Shown piece by piece: positions 10,482 to 18,846 of a DNA stretch of 64,000 nucleotides. Below the pieces are notes generated by a model. It did no database searches and had not been told where the DNA came from. It was given only the letters and a program-made list of their open reading frames with translations. The stretch spans positions 186,151 through 250,150 of the forward strand of contig PKWL01000041.1 of assembly GCA_003133225.1 (NCBI GenBank), read 5' to 3'. The stretch's first letter is position 1. Each line of letters starts with the position of its first letter. The DNA is from Janthinobacterium sp. (lineage in GTDB: Bacteria > Pseudomonadota > Gammaproteobacteria > Burkholderiales > Burkholderiaceae_D). The position numbers and the translations under genes were made by a program.

Positions 10482-11401
10482 TGGCCTTGCTCGCGGCCAC
10501 GCACGTGCTGATCGCGCTCTCGATGCCTATCTTGCTAGTTGGTATCGTGAACCGGACCAAGGCATTGTGGGCCGGCCGCAAGGGGCCGCGTCTGCTGCAG
10601 ATGGGCTCGGATCTGCGCCGCTTGCTGGGAAAGCGCCCGGTCTACAGTGCCGTCGCCACGCCCTTGTTTAAGGCTGGCGCCTACGTGGTGCTCATGGCAT
10701 CCATCCTGGCCGCCATGATCGCCCCCATCCTGGGCAGCGTCTCGCTCGTTCAGTTCGACTACGATTTCATTTTGTTCGCCTACACTCTCGGGCTGGCGCG
10801 CATTTTCCTCATGCTCTCTGCCATGGACGTCGGCAGTTCCTTCGAGTCCATGGGCGCGGCCCGCGAAGCCTCGTTCTCAGCGTTCATCGAACCGGCCTTG
10901 TTCCTGTTCGTCGGCGCAGCGAGCGTGGCCACCGGTCATACGAGTTTCGCCGGCCTGATCGGCCACCTGCACCAAGCCGCATCGTTTCGCTGGATGGCCG
11001 TTCCAGCCGTCGTCGCTCTGTTCATCCTGTTGCAAACTGAGGCGGCGCGCGTGCCGGTGGACGACCCGCTAACGCACTTGGAGTTGACGATGATCCACGA
11101 GGTCATGATTCTTGACCATAGCGGACCCGAGCTCGCGGCGATGGAGTACGCGGCGGCGCTCAAGATGAGCATGTACGCAGGCTTGATCGCCGCGCTGCTC
11201 AATCCGTTCGATCCAATTGCAGAGCCCGGGCTGTGCATTCTTCTGTCCTTGGCCCTCATGCTCATAGTCGCCGTGGCGGTGGGCTGTGTCGAGTCCTTGA
11301 CGGCGCGCCTGCCCATGCGCTGGGTGCCCGGCTATCTGTTGCTGGCGTCGCTTGCAGCGGCCTTATGTATGGCTGCCGTGGGATGGGGAGCGCTAACCTG
11401 A
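10478..11401 (+). CDS. HyfC/NuoH-like membrane anchor subunit of Ehr-like complex
   Basis: NuoH-family signatures SFESMGAAREASFSAF, VDDPLTHLELTMIHEVMILDHSGPELA; ATGA overlap with previous gene. Confidence 0.9.
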   Translation: MMALLAATHVLIALSMPILLVGIVNRTKALWAGRKGPRLLQMGSDLRRLLGKRPVYSAVATPLFKAGAYVVLMASILAAMIAPILGSVSLVQFDYDFILFAYTLGLARIFLMLSAMDVGSSFESMGAAREASFSAFIEPALFLFVGAASVATGHTSFAGLIGHLHQAASFRWMAVPAVVALFILLQTEAARVPVDDPLTHLELTMIHEVMILDHSGPELAAMEYAAALKMSMYAGLIAALLNPFDPIAEPGLCILLSLALMLIVAVAVGCVESLTARLPMRWVPGYLLLASLAAALCMAAVGWGALT

Positions 11402-12006
11402 TGACGTTGCCATTGATCGGTTTTCTTCTCGCCGCCGTCATCCCTGTTTTCTTCGGGAAGATTCGCTCCGCGCCGGTGTGGCTGTGCCTGCAGGCGATAA
11501 TGCTCGGATGGAACGGATTCGCTCACCATGCCGACTTCTCGAGCCATGCGATCCTGGCGCTAGTCGAGGTCACCGTCGTGCGCGTTTGCCTGGCCCCGCT
11601 TCTGCTGCGCAGCACGATTCGCCGCCGCGCCGAGGTGAACTTGGACTTGATGCCGTCCAACCTCTTTGCCTGGATCGTGGCGACGGCGCTCATCGCATTG
11701 TCTTTCCAGTTCGGCGAGGCGGCATCGAGCCCGGACGCTTTCACGCTCGGCGTCGTCGGGGCAACGGTGATGATCGCCTTGCTCATCTTGTCGACGAACG
11801 ATTCGCCGCCGGCGCAACTGGTCGCGCTGCTCTTCATGGAAAATGCGCTGGCCTTGTTCGAGTCGCTGTTGCCCGAACCGTGGCCGCTGCCGGTTCATGC
11901 CGCCTTGGGCGCCGTCTACATTCTCACCGTTGGCGTCGGTAACTGGCTCCTCGCAACGCGTTCGGTGGCGGTGCCGGTCTTGGAAAAGAAAAAGGATGCC
12001 CCATGA
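11401..12006 (+). CDS. HyfE/NuoK-like membrane subunit of Ehr-like complex
   Basis: About 200 aa polytopic protein in the hyfE position; ATG 11401 overlaps the preceding TGA; NLFAWIVATALIALSF. Confidence 0.8.
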   Translation: MTLPLIGFLLAAVIPVFFGKIRSAPVWLCLQAIMLGWNGFAHHADFSSHAILALVEVTVVRVCLAPLLLRSTIRRRAEVNLDLMPSNLFAWIVATALIALSFQFGEAASSPDAFTLGVVGATVMIALLILSTNDSPPAQLVALLFMENALALFESLLPEPWPLPVHAALGAVYILTVGVGNWLLATRSVAVPVLEKKKDAP

Positions 12007-13445
12007 ATCGTGCCGATGCGATCGTGATGGCCGAGTTTGCCGCCGACGAGGCCGACTTGGTGCGCCACCGCTGGGTGGGCTCGGCGCTGGTTGCCGTAGC
12101 TTTGCTCACTTGGCTTACGTGCGTGACGATCTTTGTGCGCACCCCCCTTGCCGAACTGCCTCAGTATTTTGTGGAGCGCTACTTCGTACTTGACCCGACC
12201 TCCTTGTTGTTCGTGTTGCTCATTAATACCGTATTCCTCGGCATTAGCGTCTACATGTACTCGCGCGTGCGCACCTCGCGCGCGCTGGCGCAAAACATGC
12301 TCCCAAGGGCGGCCCTCTCGCTCGTGTTCATGGTGGCCATGAACCTGGGCGTGATGTCCAACCACCTGCTCGTGCTGTGGGCCCTGATCGAGGTCACGAC
12401 GCTGTGCGCGGTGCCCCTGGTGGCCCAAGGCAGTTCGAGTAACCCGCGCCGCGTCGCTTGGCACTACATGCTCTATTCGAGCATGTCGCTGGCGCTGACC
12501 TTCCTCGGCTTCATGTGCTTGACCCAGTCCGCCCACCTGCACGGTTTGGAGATCAACTTCGCCTTCGATCAATTGGCGTTGGCCCTGCAGCCGGCCGGCG
12601 ATGGATGGCAACGCCTTGGGCTCGCGCTCATGTTGTTCGGGCTCGGCAGCAAGCTGGGCCTCGCGCCTCTGTACGGTTGGTTGCCCGAGACCTACGAAGG
12701 CGCACCAACGAGCGCGAGCGCGCTGTTGGCGGCGGTCCAATTTAACGTCAGCGTCTTGGCCGTGTTCCGCATTCTTCAGGTGTTCCGCGGCAGCCACAGC
12801 AATTTCGTCATGTATGAATTGCTCATTATGGGATGCCTGTCGCTGACGGTGGCAGCCATTCAGGTCATGGCCTCCCACAACTATAAGCGGCTGATCGCCT
12901 ATGCCTGTGTTAGCTCGGCAGGGGTCATCGCCATCGGACTCTCGGTGGGCAAGGCGGCGGCCTATGGCGTCGTTCTGTATGTCGTTAGCAGTGCGTTTAT
13001 CAAGGCGTTGTTGTTTCTTACTGCCGGACGCTTGCGGGCGGTCTACGGAACCAACGATATTGGCGCTTTGAGCGGAGTGATCAAGGTGCTGCCGTTTTCA
13101 GGATTGTTGTTCACGGTGGGCATCTTTGCCCTGCTGGGGTTCCCCCCTTTCGGCAGTTTCCTGGCGGAGATGCTGATCTTGTCGGGCATCGTGCAATCGG
13201 GCAATCTGATCGTCTTCACGCTGATGTGCACGATGTTGACCGTCATTTTCGTCGCCGCCGGCCGTGCCATCTTTCCCATGCTGTGGGGGCCATCAAACAG
13301 GACCGGTTCGCCGATCAATGAACCGTTTGTGACCGCTTTGCCGAAGCTTGGATTCGTCGCCGCGCTGGTGCTGCTCGGCGTATACACGCCGCAACCCGTT
13401 AGCCAGTTGCTGTTGCTCGTGGCCAACTCTATTGGTGGAAAATGA
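12003..13445 (+). CDS. HyfF-like antiporter-type membrane subunit (NuoN/M family) of Ehr-like complex
   Basis: 480 aa polytopic; LWALIEVTTLCAVPLV, GSKLGLAPLYGWLPETYEGAPTSASALLAA, YKRLIAYACVSSAGVIAIG; ATGA overlap. Confidence 0.9.
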   Translation: MNRADAIVMAEFAADEADLVRHRWVGSALVAVALLTWLTCVTIFVRTPLAELPQYFVERYFVLDPTSLLFVLLINTVFLGISVYMYSRVRTSRALAQNMLPRAALSLVFMVAMNLGVMSNHLLVLWALIEVTTLCAVPLVAQGSSSNPRRVAWHYMLYSSMSLALTFLGFMCLTQSAHLHGLEINFAFDQLALALQPAGDGWQRLGLALMLFGLGSKLGLAPLYGWLPETYEGAPTSASALLAAVQFNVSVLAVFRILQVFRGSHSNFVMYELLIMGCLSLTVAAIQVMASHNYKRLIAYACVSSAGVIAIGLSVGKAAAYGVVLYVVSSAFIKALLFLTAGRLRAVYGTNDIGALSGVIKVLPFSGLLFTVGIFALLGFPPFGSFLAEMLILSGIVQSGNLIVFTLMCTMLTVIFVAAGRAIFPMLWGPSNRTGSPINEPFVTALPKLGFVAALVLLGVYTPQPVSQLLLLVANSIGGK

Positions 13446-14932
13446 TGCAAGCTAAGGAGCCGCTAGTCCTCCTGTCTGCCCCCGCGATTGCGCGCACGGG
13501 TTTGCCAGAATTGATCGGCCTGTGCGCTGATCGGCTCGATTCGGGCGCGCGCATGCTCACGCTGTTCGGCCGCGCCAGCGAGGGCGAAGAGGTCCTGGTG
13601 AGCGCGGTACTGGAAGAGGCGGGGGGGCGCCTGATAGTGATGCAAGCCGATGCCAAGCGCGGCGATCGCTTCGATTCGCTAACGCCCCTGCATCCGGCGC
13701 TGCACATGGTCGAGCGTGAGCTGTGGGAACAAACGACGCTCACCCCGGACGGACACCCTTGGCTAAAGCCGGTTCGCCATGAGGGCGCGCGCCAGCAGTG
13801 CATGAGCGACTACCCATTTTTCAAAGTGCGGGGAGCCGAAGTCCACGAGGTGGGGGTAGGGCCCATTCATGCCAGTGTGATAGAGCCCGGGCATTTTCGT
13901 TTCATGTGCCTAGGCGAGCAGGTTCACCACCTTGAGATACAGTTAGGCTATCAGCACCGGGGGGTCGAGCAGCTGTTATTGCGCCGCAACCCTCTCTTAC
14001 TGGCATCTAGCGTGGAAGCCATCGCGGGCGACTCCAGCGTTGCCTACGCATGGGCTTACTGCGCGGCGATGGAGGCATTGTCGGCGACCCAAGTGCGGCT
14101 CGAGGATGATCTTGTCCGCGGCGTCGCCTTGGAGCTCGAACGGGTGGCGATGCACCTCGGGACGCTAAACGGGATGGCCACTGACATCGCTTTTTTGCAA
14201 GGGGGCGCCACCTACGGGCGCCTGCGAACGGCCATCATCAACGCCTCCATGCGCTGTTGTGGCAGCCGCTTCGGGCGCGGCTGGCTGCGACCGGGCGGCG
14301 TGCGCTTTGGCTTGAGCGCGGAGCGGTGCCAGGACCTGCTCGACACCTTGGGCTCGTTTGCGCGGGATTTCCAACAGGTCAACGAACTGATGCTCTGCGC
14401 GCGTAGCGTGCAGGCCCGGCTTAAGGGCGTGGGCGTCGTGACTGCAGCGGTGGCGCGCGAGATCGGGATGGTGGGCCTTGCCGCGCGCGCCAGCGGCGTG
14501 GCGCTTGACACGCGCCTTAGCATGCCCGGCCGCGTGCATGGCGCTTTTCCGCTCGCGCTAGTCACGGAGGACGGTGGGGACTGCTGGGCGCGCCTACGGA
14601 TGCGCATCCGAGAGACCGATGAGTCGGTTCGTTGGCTGCTGCAAGTGATCGCCCATGCGGCGCTCGAGCGCAGCGACTTCGCGCCCGCCGAGCCCGCGTG
14701 CAAAGAGCTGCGCCCGAATATGCTGTGTGTCTCCGTGCGCGAAGGGGCAAGGGGAGAGATAGTCCAAGTGATCGAGACTGGCAGCGACGGGCGCCTGCGG
14801 CACTATAAGGTTCAGGATCCGTCCCTTCAAAACTGGTTTGGCGTGGCTCTTTCTGTGAGAGACAACGAGATCTCGGACTTCCCTATTTGCAACAAGAGCT
14901 TTGATCTTTCCTACTGTGGAAACGATCTCTAG
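13442..14932 (+). CDS. HyfG-like large subunit (NuoC-NuoD fusion) lacking the [NiFe] ligands
   Basis: GPIHASVIEPGHFRF, LGYQHRGVEQLL, RCCGSRFGRGWLRPGGVRFG; L1 position reads EAIAGDSSVAYA, L2 position reads DLSYCGNDL-stop. Confidence 0.9.
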   Translation: MMQAKEPLVLLSAPAIARTGLPELIGLCADRLDSGARMLTLFGRASEGEEVLVSAVLEEAGGRLIVMQADAKRGDRFDSLTPLHPALHMVERELWEQTTLTPDGHPWLKPVRHEGARQQCMSDYPFFKVRGAEVHEVGVGPIHASVIEPGHFRFMCLGEQVHHLEIQLGYQHRGVEQLLLRRNPLLLASSVEAIAGDSSVAYAWAYCAAMEALSATQVRLEDDLVRGVALELERVAMHLGTLNGMATDIAFLQGGATYGRLRTAIINASMRCCGSRFGRGWLRPGGVRFGLSAERCQDLLDTLGSFARDFQQVNELMLCARSVQARLKGVGVVTAAVAREIGMVGLAARASGVALDTRLSMPGRVHGAFPLALVTEDGGDCWARLRMRIRETDESVRWLLQVIAHAALERSDFAPAEPACKELRPNMLCVSVREGARGEIVQVIETGSDGRLRHYKVQDPSLQNWFGVALSVRDNEISDFPICNKSFDLSYCGNDL

Positions 14933-14940
14933 GACAAACG

Positions 14941-15690
14941 ATGTTTAGATCGATCGCGGTCAGGGTATCCCAAGGAACCCAGTATATCTTGGATCCCCGC
15001 AAGGCAAGCCCGCTGGGCTTTCGTGGCCGCCCGCTAATTGGCAGCGCCATGTGCGCAGCCGAGTGCGGCGCCTGCGTGGCGTCCTGTCCCACCGATGCCG
15101 TCTCTCTAGCTCCCCTCGAGATTGATTTGGGACGCTGCGTGCTGTGTGGCGATTGCGCGCCCGTGTGTCCGTCCGCGAAACTCTCGTTTTCGAATGATTT
15201 CAAGATGGCCGCCACCGATCGTTCCGCTCTGGTCGTGAGTGCTTTGCGAGCGTCACTCGATCCGGTGGCGGTCTCTGCGGCAATGCGAAAAAGGTTCGGC
15301 CATTCGCTCAAGCTGCGCGTGGTTTCTGCCGGCGGATGCAACGGCTGCGAGCTGGAGATCAACGCGCTGTCGAACGTCAATTTCGATATCGGACGCTACG
15401 GCATCGACATCGTGGCCTCGCCGCGGCACGCCGACGGCCTCGTTCTGTCGGGGCCGCTTACGCGCAATATGGCCGATGCTTTGCAGCTGTGCTGGGACGC
15501 GATTCCGGAGCCGAAGTTCGTGATCGCGGTGGGAGCGTGCGCCATCTCCGGCAGCCCGTTTGAAGGCTCGTCTGCGCTTGATCGTCGTTTTTTGGAGCGC
15601 TTCGCGCCGTCCCTGTATATTCCCGGGTGTCCTCCGCACCCTCTCACATTCCTATGCGGCGTCCTCGATTTCCTGGGAATCCCAAGCTAA
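14941..15690 (+). CDS. Fused 2x[4Fe-4S] ferredoxin + NuoB/HyfI-like small subunit
   Basis: CAAECGACVASCP and CVLCGDCAPVCP ferredoxin motifs, then GGCNGCELE, GACAISG, PGCPPHP. Confidence 0.92.
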   Translation: MFRSIAVRVSQGTQYILDPRKASPLGFRGRPLIGSAMCAAECGACVASCPTDAVSLAPLEIDLGRCVLCGDCAPVCPSAKLSFSNDFKMAATDRSALVVSALRASLDPVAVSAAMRKRFGHSLKLRVVSAGGCNGCELEINALSNVNFDIGRYGIDIVASPRHADGLVLSGPLTRNMADALQLCWDAIPEPKFVIAVGACAISGSPFEGSSALDRRFLERFAPSLYIPGCPPHPLTFLCGVLDFLGIPS

Positions 15691-15847
15691 GGTGACATCT
15701 GGCAAACTGAGGTGAACCAACCACGGGCAATGGCGCGGGAAATGCTTGGCTGCGCCTATCGGCGAACAGAGCCCCTTGCACGCGCCTTTGTGCGGGAAAA
15801 TTTCGCGCGAATGGATGACCCCGCTTTTTTGTGGGTAAAATGGGGGC

Positions 15848-16837
15848 ATGCAAAGACAGCGTAAAGACGGAAATCCCCTACGACTGCCCGCACGCTGCCA
15901 CTACAAACATGGCGCGTTTTGGTATGTCCATTCTGTTGGGCGGTGGGAAAGCCTGGGGAGCGACATCGCCAAGGCGTGTGAAAAGGCCGGACATTACAAC
16001 AAACACGTGCAAGCCAATGGCACTGTCGCATGGTGTATCGACGCGTATTTGTTGCATTTGGAGCAGCTCGTCAAGCTGGGAAAAAAAGCCGCCCGCACGC
16101 TGTCGGATTACCAAAAATACGCGCTGTCTTTGAAAGACTATTTTGGCAAGATGCGGCTAGATGAGGTCCAAGCGCACCATGTTAAAACCTATCTGGACAT
16201 CAACGACAAACTGGGGCGCGGCGTGAGCGCGAACCGCGAAAAAGCCCTGCTGTCTGGCGCATTTTCTTGGATCATCGGATCGCAGCAAGGCGTGATCGTG
16301 TTGAACCCGTGCGCGAAGGCCGGCCGCAACAAAGAAATGGCGCGCGCACGCTACGTGTCGGACGAAGAATATCATGCTGTTCAGTCGCTTGCGACGCCGA
16401 ACGTCCAGCTAGCCATGGAGCTGATGTATAGAACCCTACAGAGTCCCTCTGACGTGCTGCGCTACCGGCGCGATGCGATCCGGATGTGCGATGGCAAACG
16501 GATTTTCCGTTTCCGTCAGGACAAGACGAAAAGAACGCTAGACATCGAAATCGACGCTCATTTCCAAGTCATGATCGAGCATGGCGCCGGCGCCGGCGAT
16601 TACCTGCTGGTGTCACGCCTTAGCAAGCCGTACACGCCCAATGGGATGGCATCGATGCTGCATCGCTACCAAAAAATAGCTGGCATTGCATCATTTGGCT
16701 TGCAAGACTTGAAAGCCAAAGGCGCGACGGACATGTATCAATCCGGCGTGGCGCTGGACATTATTTGTGAGCTGTTGGGGCATAAATCCGTGTCGACGAC
16801 GGAAGTCTACGTCAAGCAGCACTTGACGTCGTCTTAG
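15848..16837 (+). CDS. Tyrosine-type site-specific recombinase / phage integrase
   Basis: C-terminal QDLKAKGATDMYQSGVALDIICELLGHKSVSTTEVYVK (box II with GH and Tyr), N-terminal SAM-like core-binding region. Confidence 0.85.
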   Translation: MQRQRKDGNPLRLPARCHYKHGAFWYVHSVGRWESLGSDIAKACEKAGHYNKHVQANGTVAWCIDAYLLHLEQLVKLGKKAARTLSDYQKYALSLKDYFGKMRLDEVQAHHVKTYLDINDKLGRGVSANREKALLSGAFSWIIGSQQGVIVLNPCAKAGRNKEMARARYVSDEEYHAVQSLATPNVQLAMELMYRTLQSPSDVLRYRRDAIRMCDGKRIFRFRQDKTKRTLDIEIDAHFQVMIEHGAGAGDYLLVSRLSKPYTPNGMASMLHRYQKIAGIASFGLQDLKAKGATDMYQSGVALDIICELLGHKSVSTTEVYVKQHLTSS

Positions 16838-17130
16838 ACGAAAAACGCCCTGTGCGAGTCGGCTTAGGTCCGCTCCCGCTGCTGCATCACGAGCCAAGCT
16901 GTAATGGCATGATGTCAAGTATCGCAAGTGTTGCATGCTTCGCCGGCGGTGACGGTTGGGGCAGCCATTGGGAATGAGTGAAAATCATTGTCACGGCAAT
17001 TTAGCGGCCCTGGGCTCCTAAGAAAAACATTTGTGCCCCGGAAAATTCTGATATACTTCGTTTCGTTGGAGGAAGCAGTTAGACAGTCAAGCGCAAGCCG
17101 ACATCTTAACCCATTGATTCTAAAAACTTT

Positions 17131-17206
17131 TCCCTGATAGCTCAGTTGGTAGAGCGACGGACTGTTAATCCGCAGGTCCCAGGTTCGAGTCCTGGTCGGG
17201 GAGCCA
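17131..17206 (+). tRNA. tRNA-Asn (GTT)
   Basis: TCCCTGATAGCTCAGTTGGTAGAGCGACGGACTGTTAATCCGCAGGTCCCAGGTTCGAGTCCTGGTCGGGGAGCCA; acceptor, D, anticodon and T stems pair; CCA encoded. Confidence 0.97.
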
Positions 17207-17217
17207 GAATGCATTGC

Positions 17218-17250
17218 AAAAAGCCCAGCCTTCATCGGTTGGGCTTTTTG
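17218..17250 (+). terminator. Rho-independent terminator after tRNA-Asn
   Basis: AAAAAGCCCAGCC-ttcatc-GGTTGGGCTTTTT. Confidence 0.9.
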
Positions 17251-17854
17251 CTTTCCGGCTCTGTATCGGGTCGGCGCTCTGCTGGTCTGCGTAACTGTCC
17301 TTCTGCTTCTAACCCAGGGCCTTCCCTCATCATTCCGACAAAGAGCGTTCCTGCAAGTCATGCGCGGTTATCCTCGCTGTAGCCCACCTTCCGCAATCAT
17401 TCAATTTTTTCCTCCAGCTGCAGAAAAGTTTGCTGTGCAGAGATGGAAATTTGTTGCTCCTTTCCAGCATTGCCGACGCGGTTGCGTTGGTGCCTCCCGA
17501 GCGTCATCGCATTGAGCCGCTTGGGGGCAGGCAAACGGGGAGGCAGTCGATATTCGCGCTATAAATTAGTCGCTTACGATGTAGCCGGAGTCTTTCGCCG
17601 GAGGTTTGTTGCGTATAAAAATTATTTACATATTGTCCACATGAATTTAATTACATCGGTCACAATAATTTCCTCAAAGTAATTTAGTTGTAACTCCGAT
17701 ATCCGGCGCTAGTCGTTTGGCCGGTTGTTGGATATTTATAGGCCCACTAAACGTGGTAGCCGCATATGAATACCAGCCTGCAACACCCAATTAAGTAATT
17801 ACTGCGAATCGCATCCCAGTCCAATATACCGTGCTAATTTTTTGGAGCCCCATA

Positions 17855-18430
17855 ATGAAAATTAAATATTTCGTCGTTACCGCAGCTATGGTATTGCTTT
17901 TGTCGGGATGCGCCACCTTTTTGGCGCCATTGAATTTTTCTGTTCCAAATGTGGGCCTCTCACAGAAAAAAATAGATGCTGATATGAAGTCTTTGATTGT
18001 AACTATTGCCCGCCCCGATGAAAAAACCGGAGACATTCCTGCTGCTATTGCCGTAACGTTTCCACAACTGTGGCAGACAGCTTTGACTGAGTCTATAAAT
18101 AGAATGGCGATTTTTCAAGATGACGCAACAAAAAAAATAAACTTATCAGTAAAAATTCTAAAACTCGAGGTGCCAACTGCCGGAGCGTCGATGACGACGG
18201 ACGTGGCCGCGCGGTATGAAATCATGGATCGAAAAACGGGCGATATGATTTTCGCTCAAGATATTTCATCTTCCGGCGTGGTTCCTTTCGATTATGCCTT
18301 TAAAGGCTTAGTTCGCGCCCGTGAATCAATTAACCGCGCAATTCAAAACAACATCACACAATTTCTTCAGGCATTAGAAATGGTTGATGTCCAAAAACCC
18401 ATGTTTCCTGCCAAAGTTGCCGCAAAATGA
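17855..18430 (+). CDS. Predicted lipoprotein
   Basis: Signal peptide with lipobox LLLSGC; AT-rich gene; ATGA overlap with the next gene. Confidence 0.7.
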   Translation: MKIKYFVVTAAMVLLLSGCATFLAPLNFSVPNVGLSQKKIDADMKSLIVTIARPDEKTGDIPAAIAVTFPQLWQTALTESINRMAIFQDDATKKINLSVKILKLEVPTAGASMTTDVAARYEIMDRKTGDMIFAQDISSSGVVPFDYAFKGLVRARESINRAIQNNITQFLQALEMVDVQKPMFPAKVAAK

Positions 18431-18846
18431 AATCGTTCATGGTTGGTTTTGCCACATTACTTCTTGTTGGGTGCGCGTCCGAGATCTCTCCCAAAACTTA
18501 TTCCGTCGGATCTGTAGGGCAGGTTAACCGAACCGTATCAGCCACGGTAATAAGTGCGCGGCAAGTTGATGTAGCTGGAACCACTGGTGTGGGTGGCAGC
18601 GCCGGAACGGCAGTTGGTGCTGTTATAGGATCAGGCGCTGGGGGAAATAGCTCGCGAAGTAATATCGTTGGCGCAATTGGTGGTGCCGTTATAGGTGGCC
18701 TCGCCGGGGCCGCAGTTCAAGCTAACGCGACAAAACAGAAAGGAATCGAATATGTAGTCGAGACTGAGAATGGGAATCTCATGACGATGGTTCAAGGAAC
18801 AGATACGGTATTTGCGATAGGGCAGAAAATTCGAGGGTGTATTTAA
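18427..18846 (+). pseudogene. Glycine-zipper outer-membrane lipoprotein (SlyB/Pcp-like), C-terminus interrupted by the IS element
   Basis: Lipobox LLLVGC, GAIGGAVIGGLAGAAV glycine zipper; the last codons (RGCI) are IS sequence; the original tail LVLYGSPSRLISDPR-stop is readable at 20191-20237. Confidence 0.8.
18825..18832. repeat. Left 8-bp target site duplication of the IS element
   Basis: GAAAATTC at 18825-18832 and 20183-20190. Confidence 0.9.

Noticed and set aside
11916-12878. 320-aa minus-strand ORF antisense to the HyfF-like gene
   Set aside because: Gln/His/Arg-rich shadow ORF over a clear antiporter-like membrane subunit.
8484-15690. Formate hydrogenlyase / H2-evolving hydrogenase-4 interpretation
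   Set aside because: Large subunit lacks the Ni-Fe Cys ligands and no formate dehydrogenase or maturation genes are nearby.
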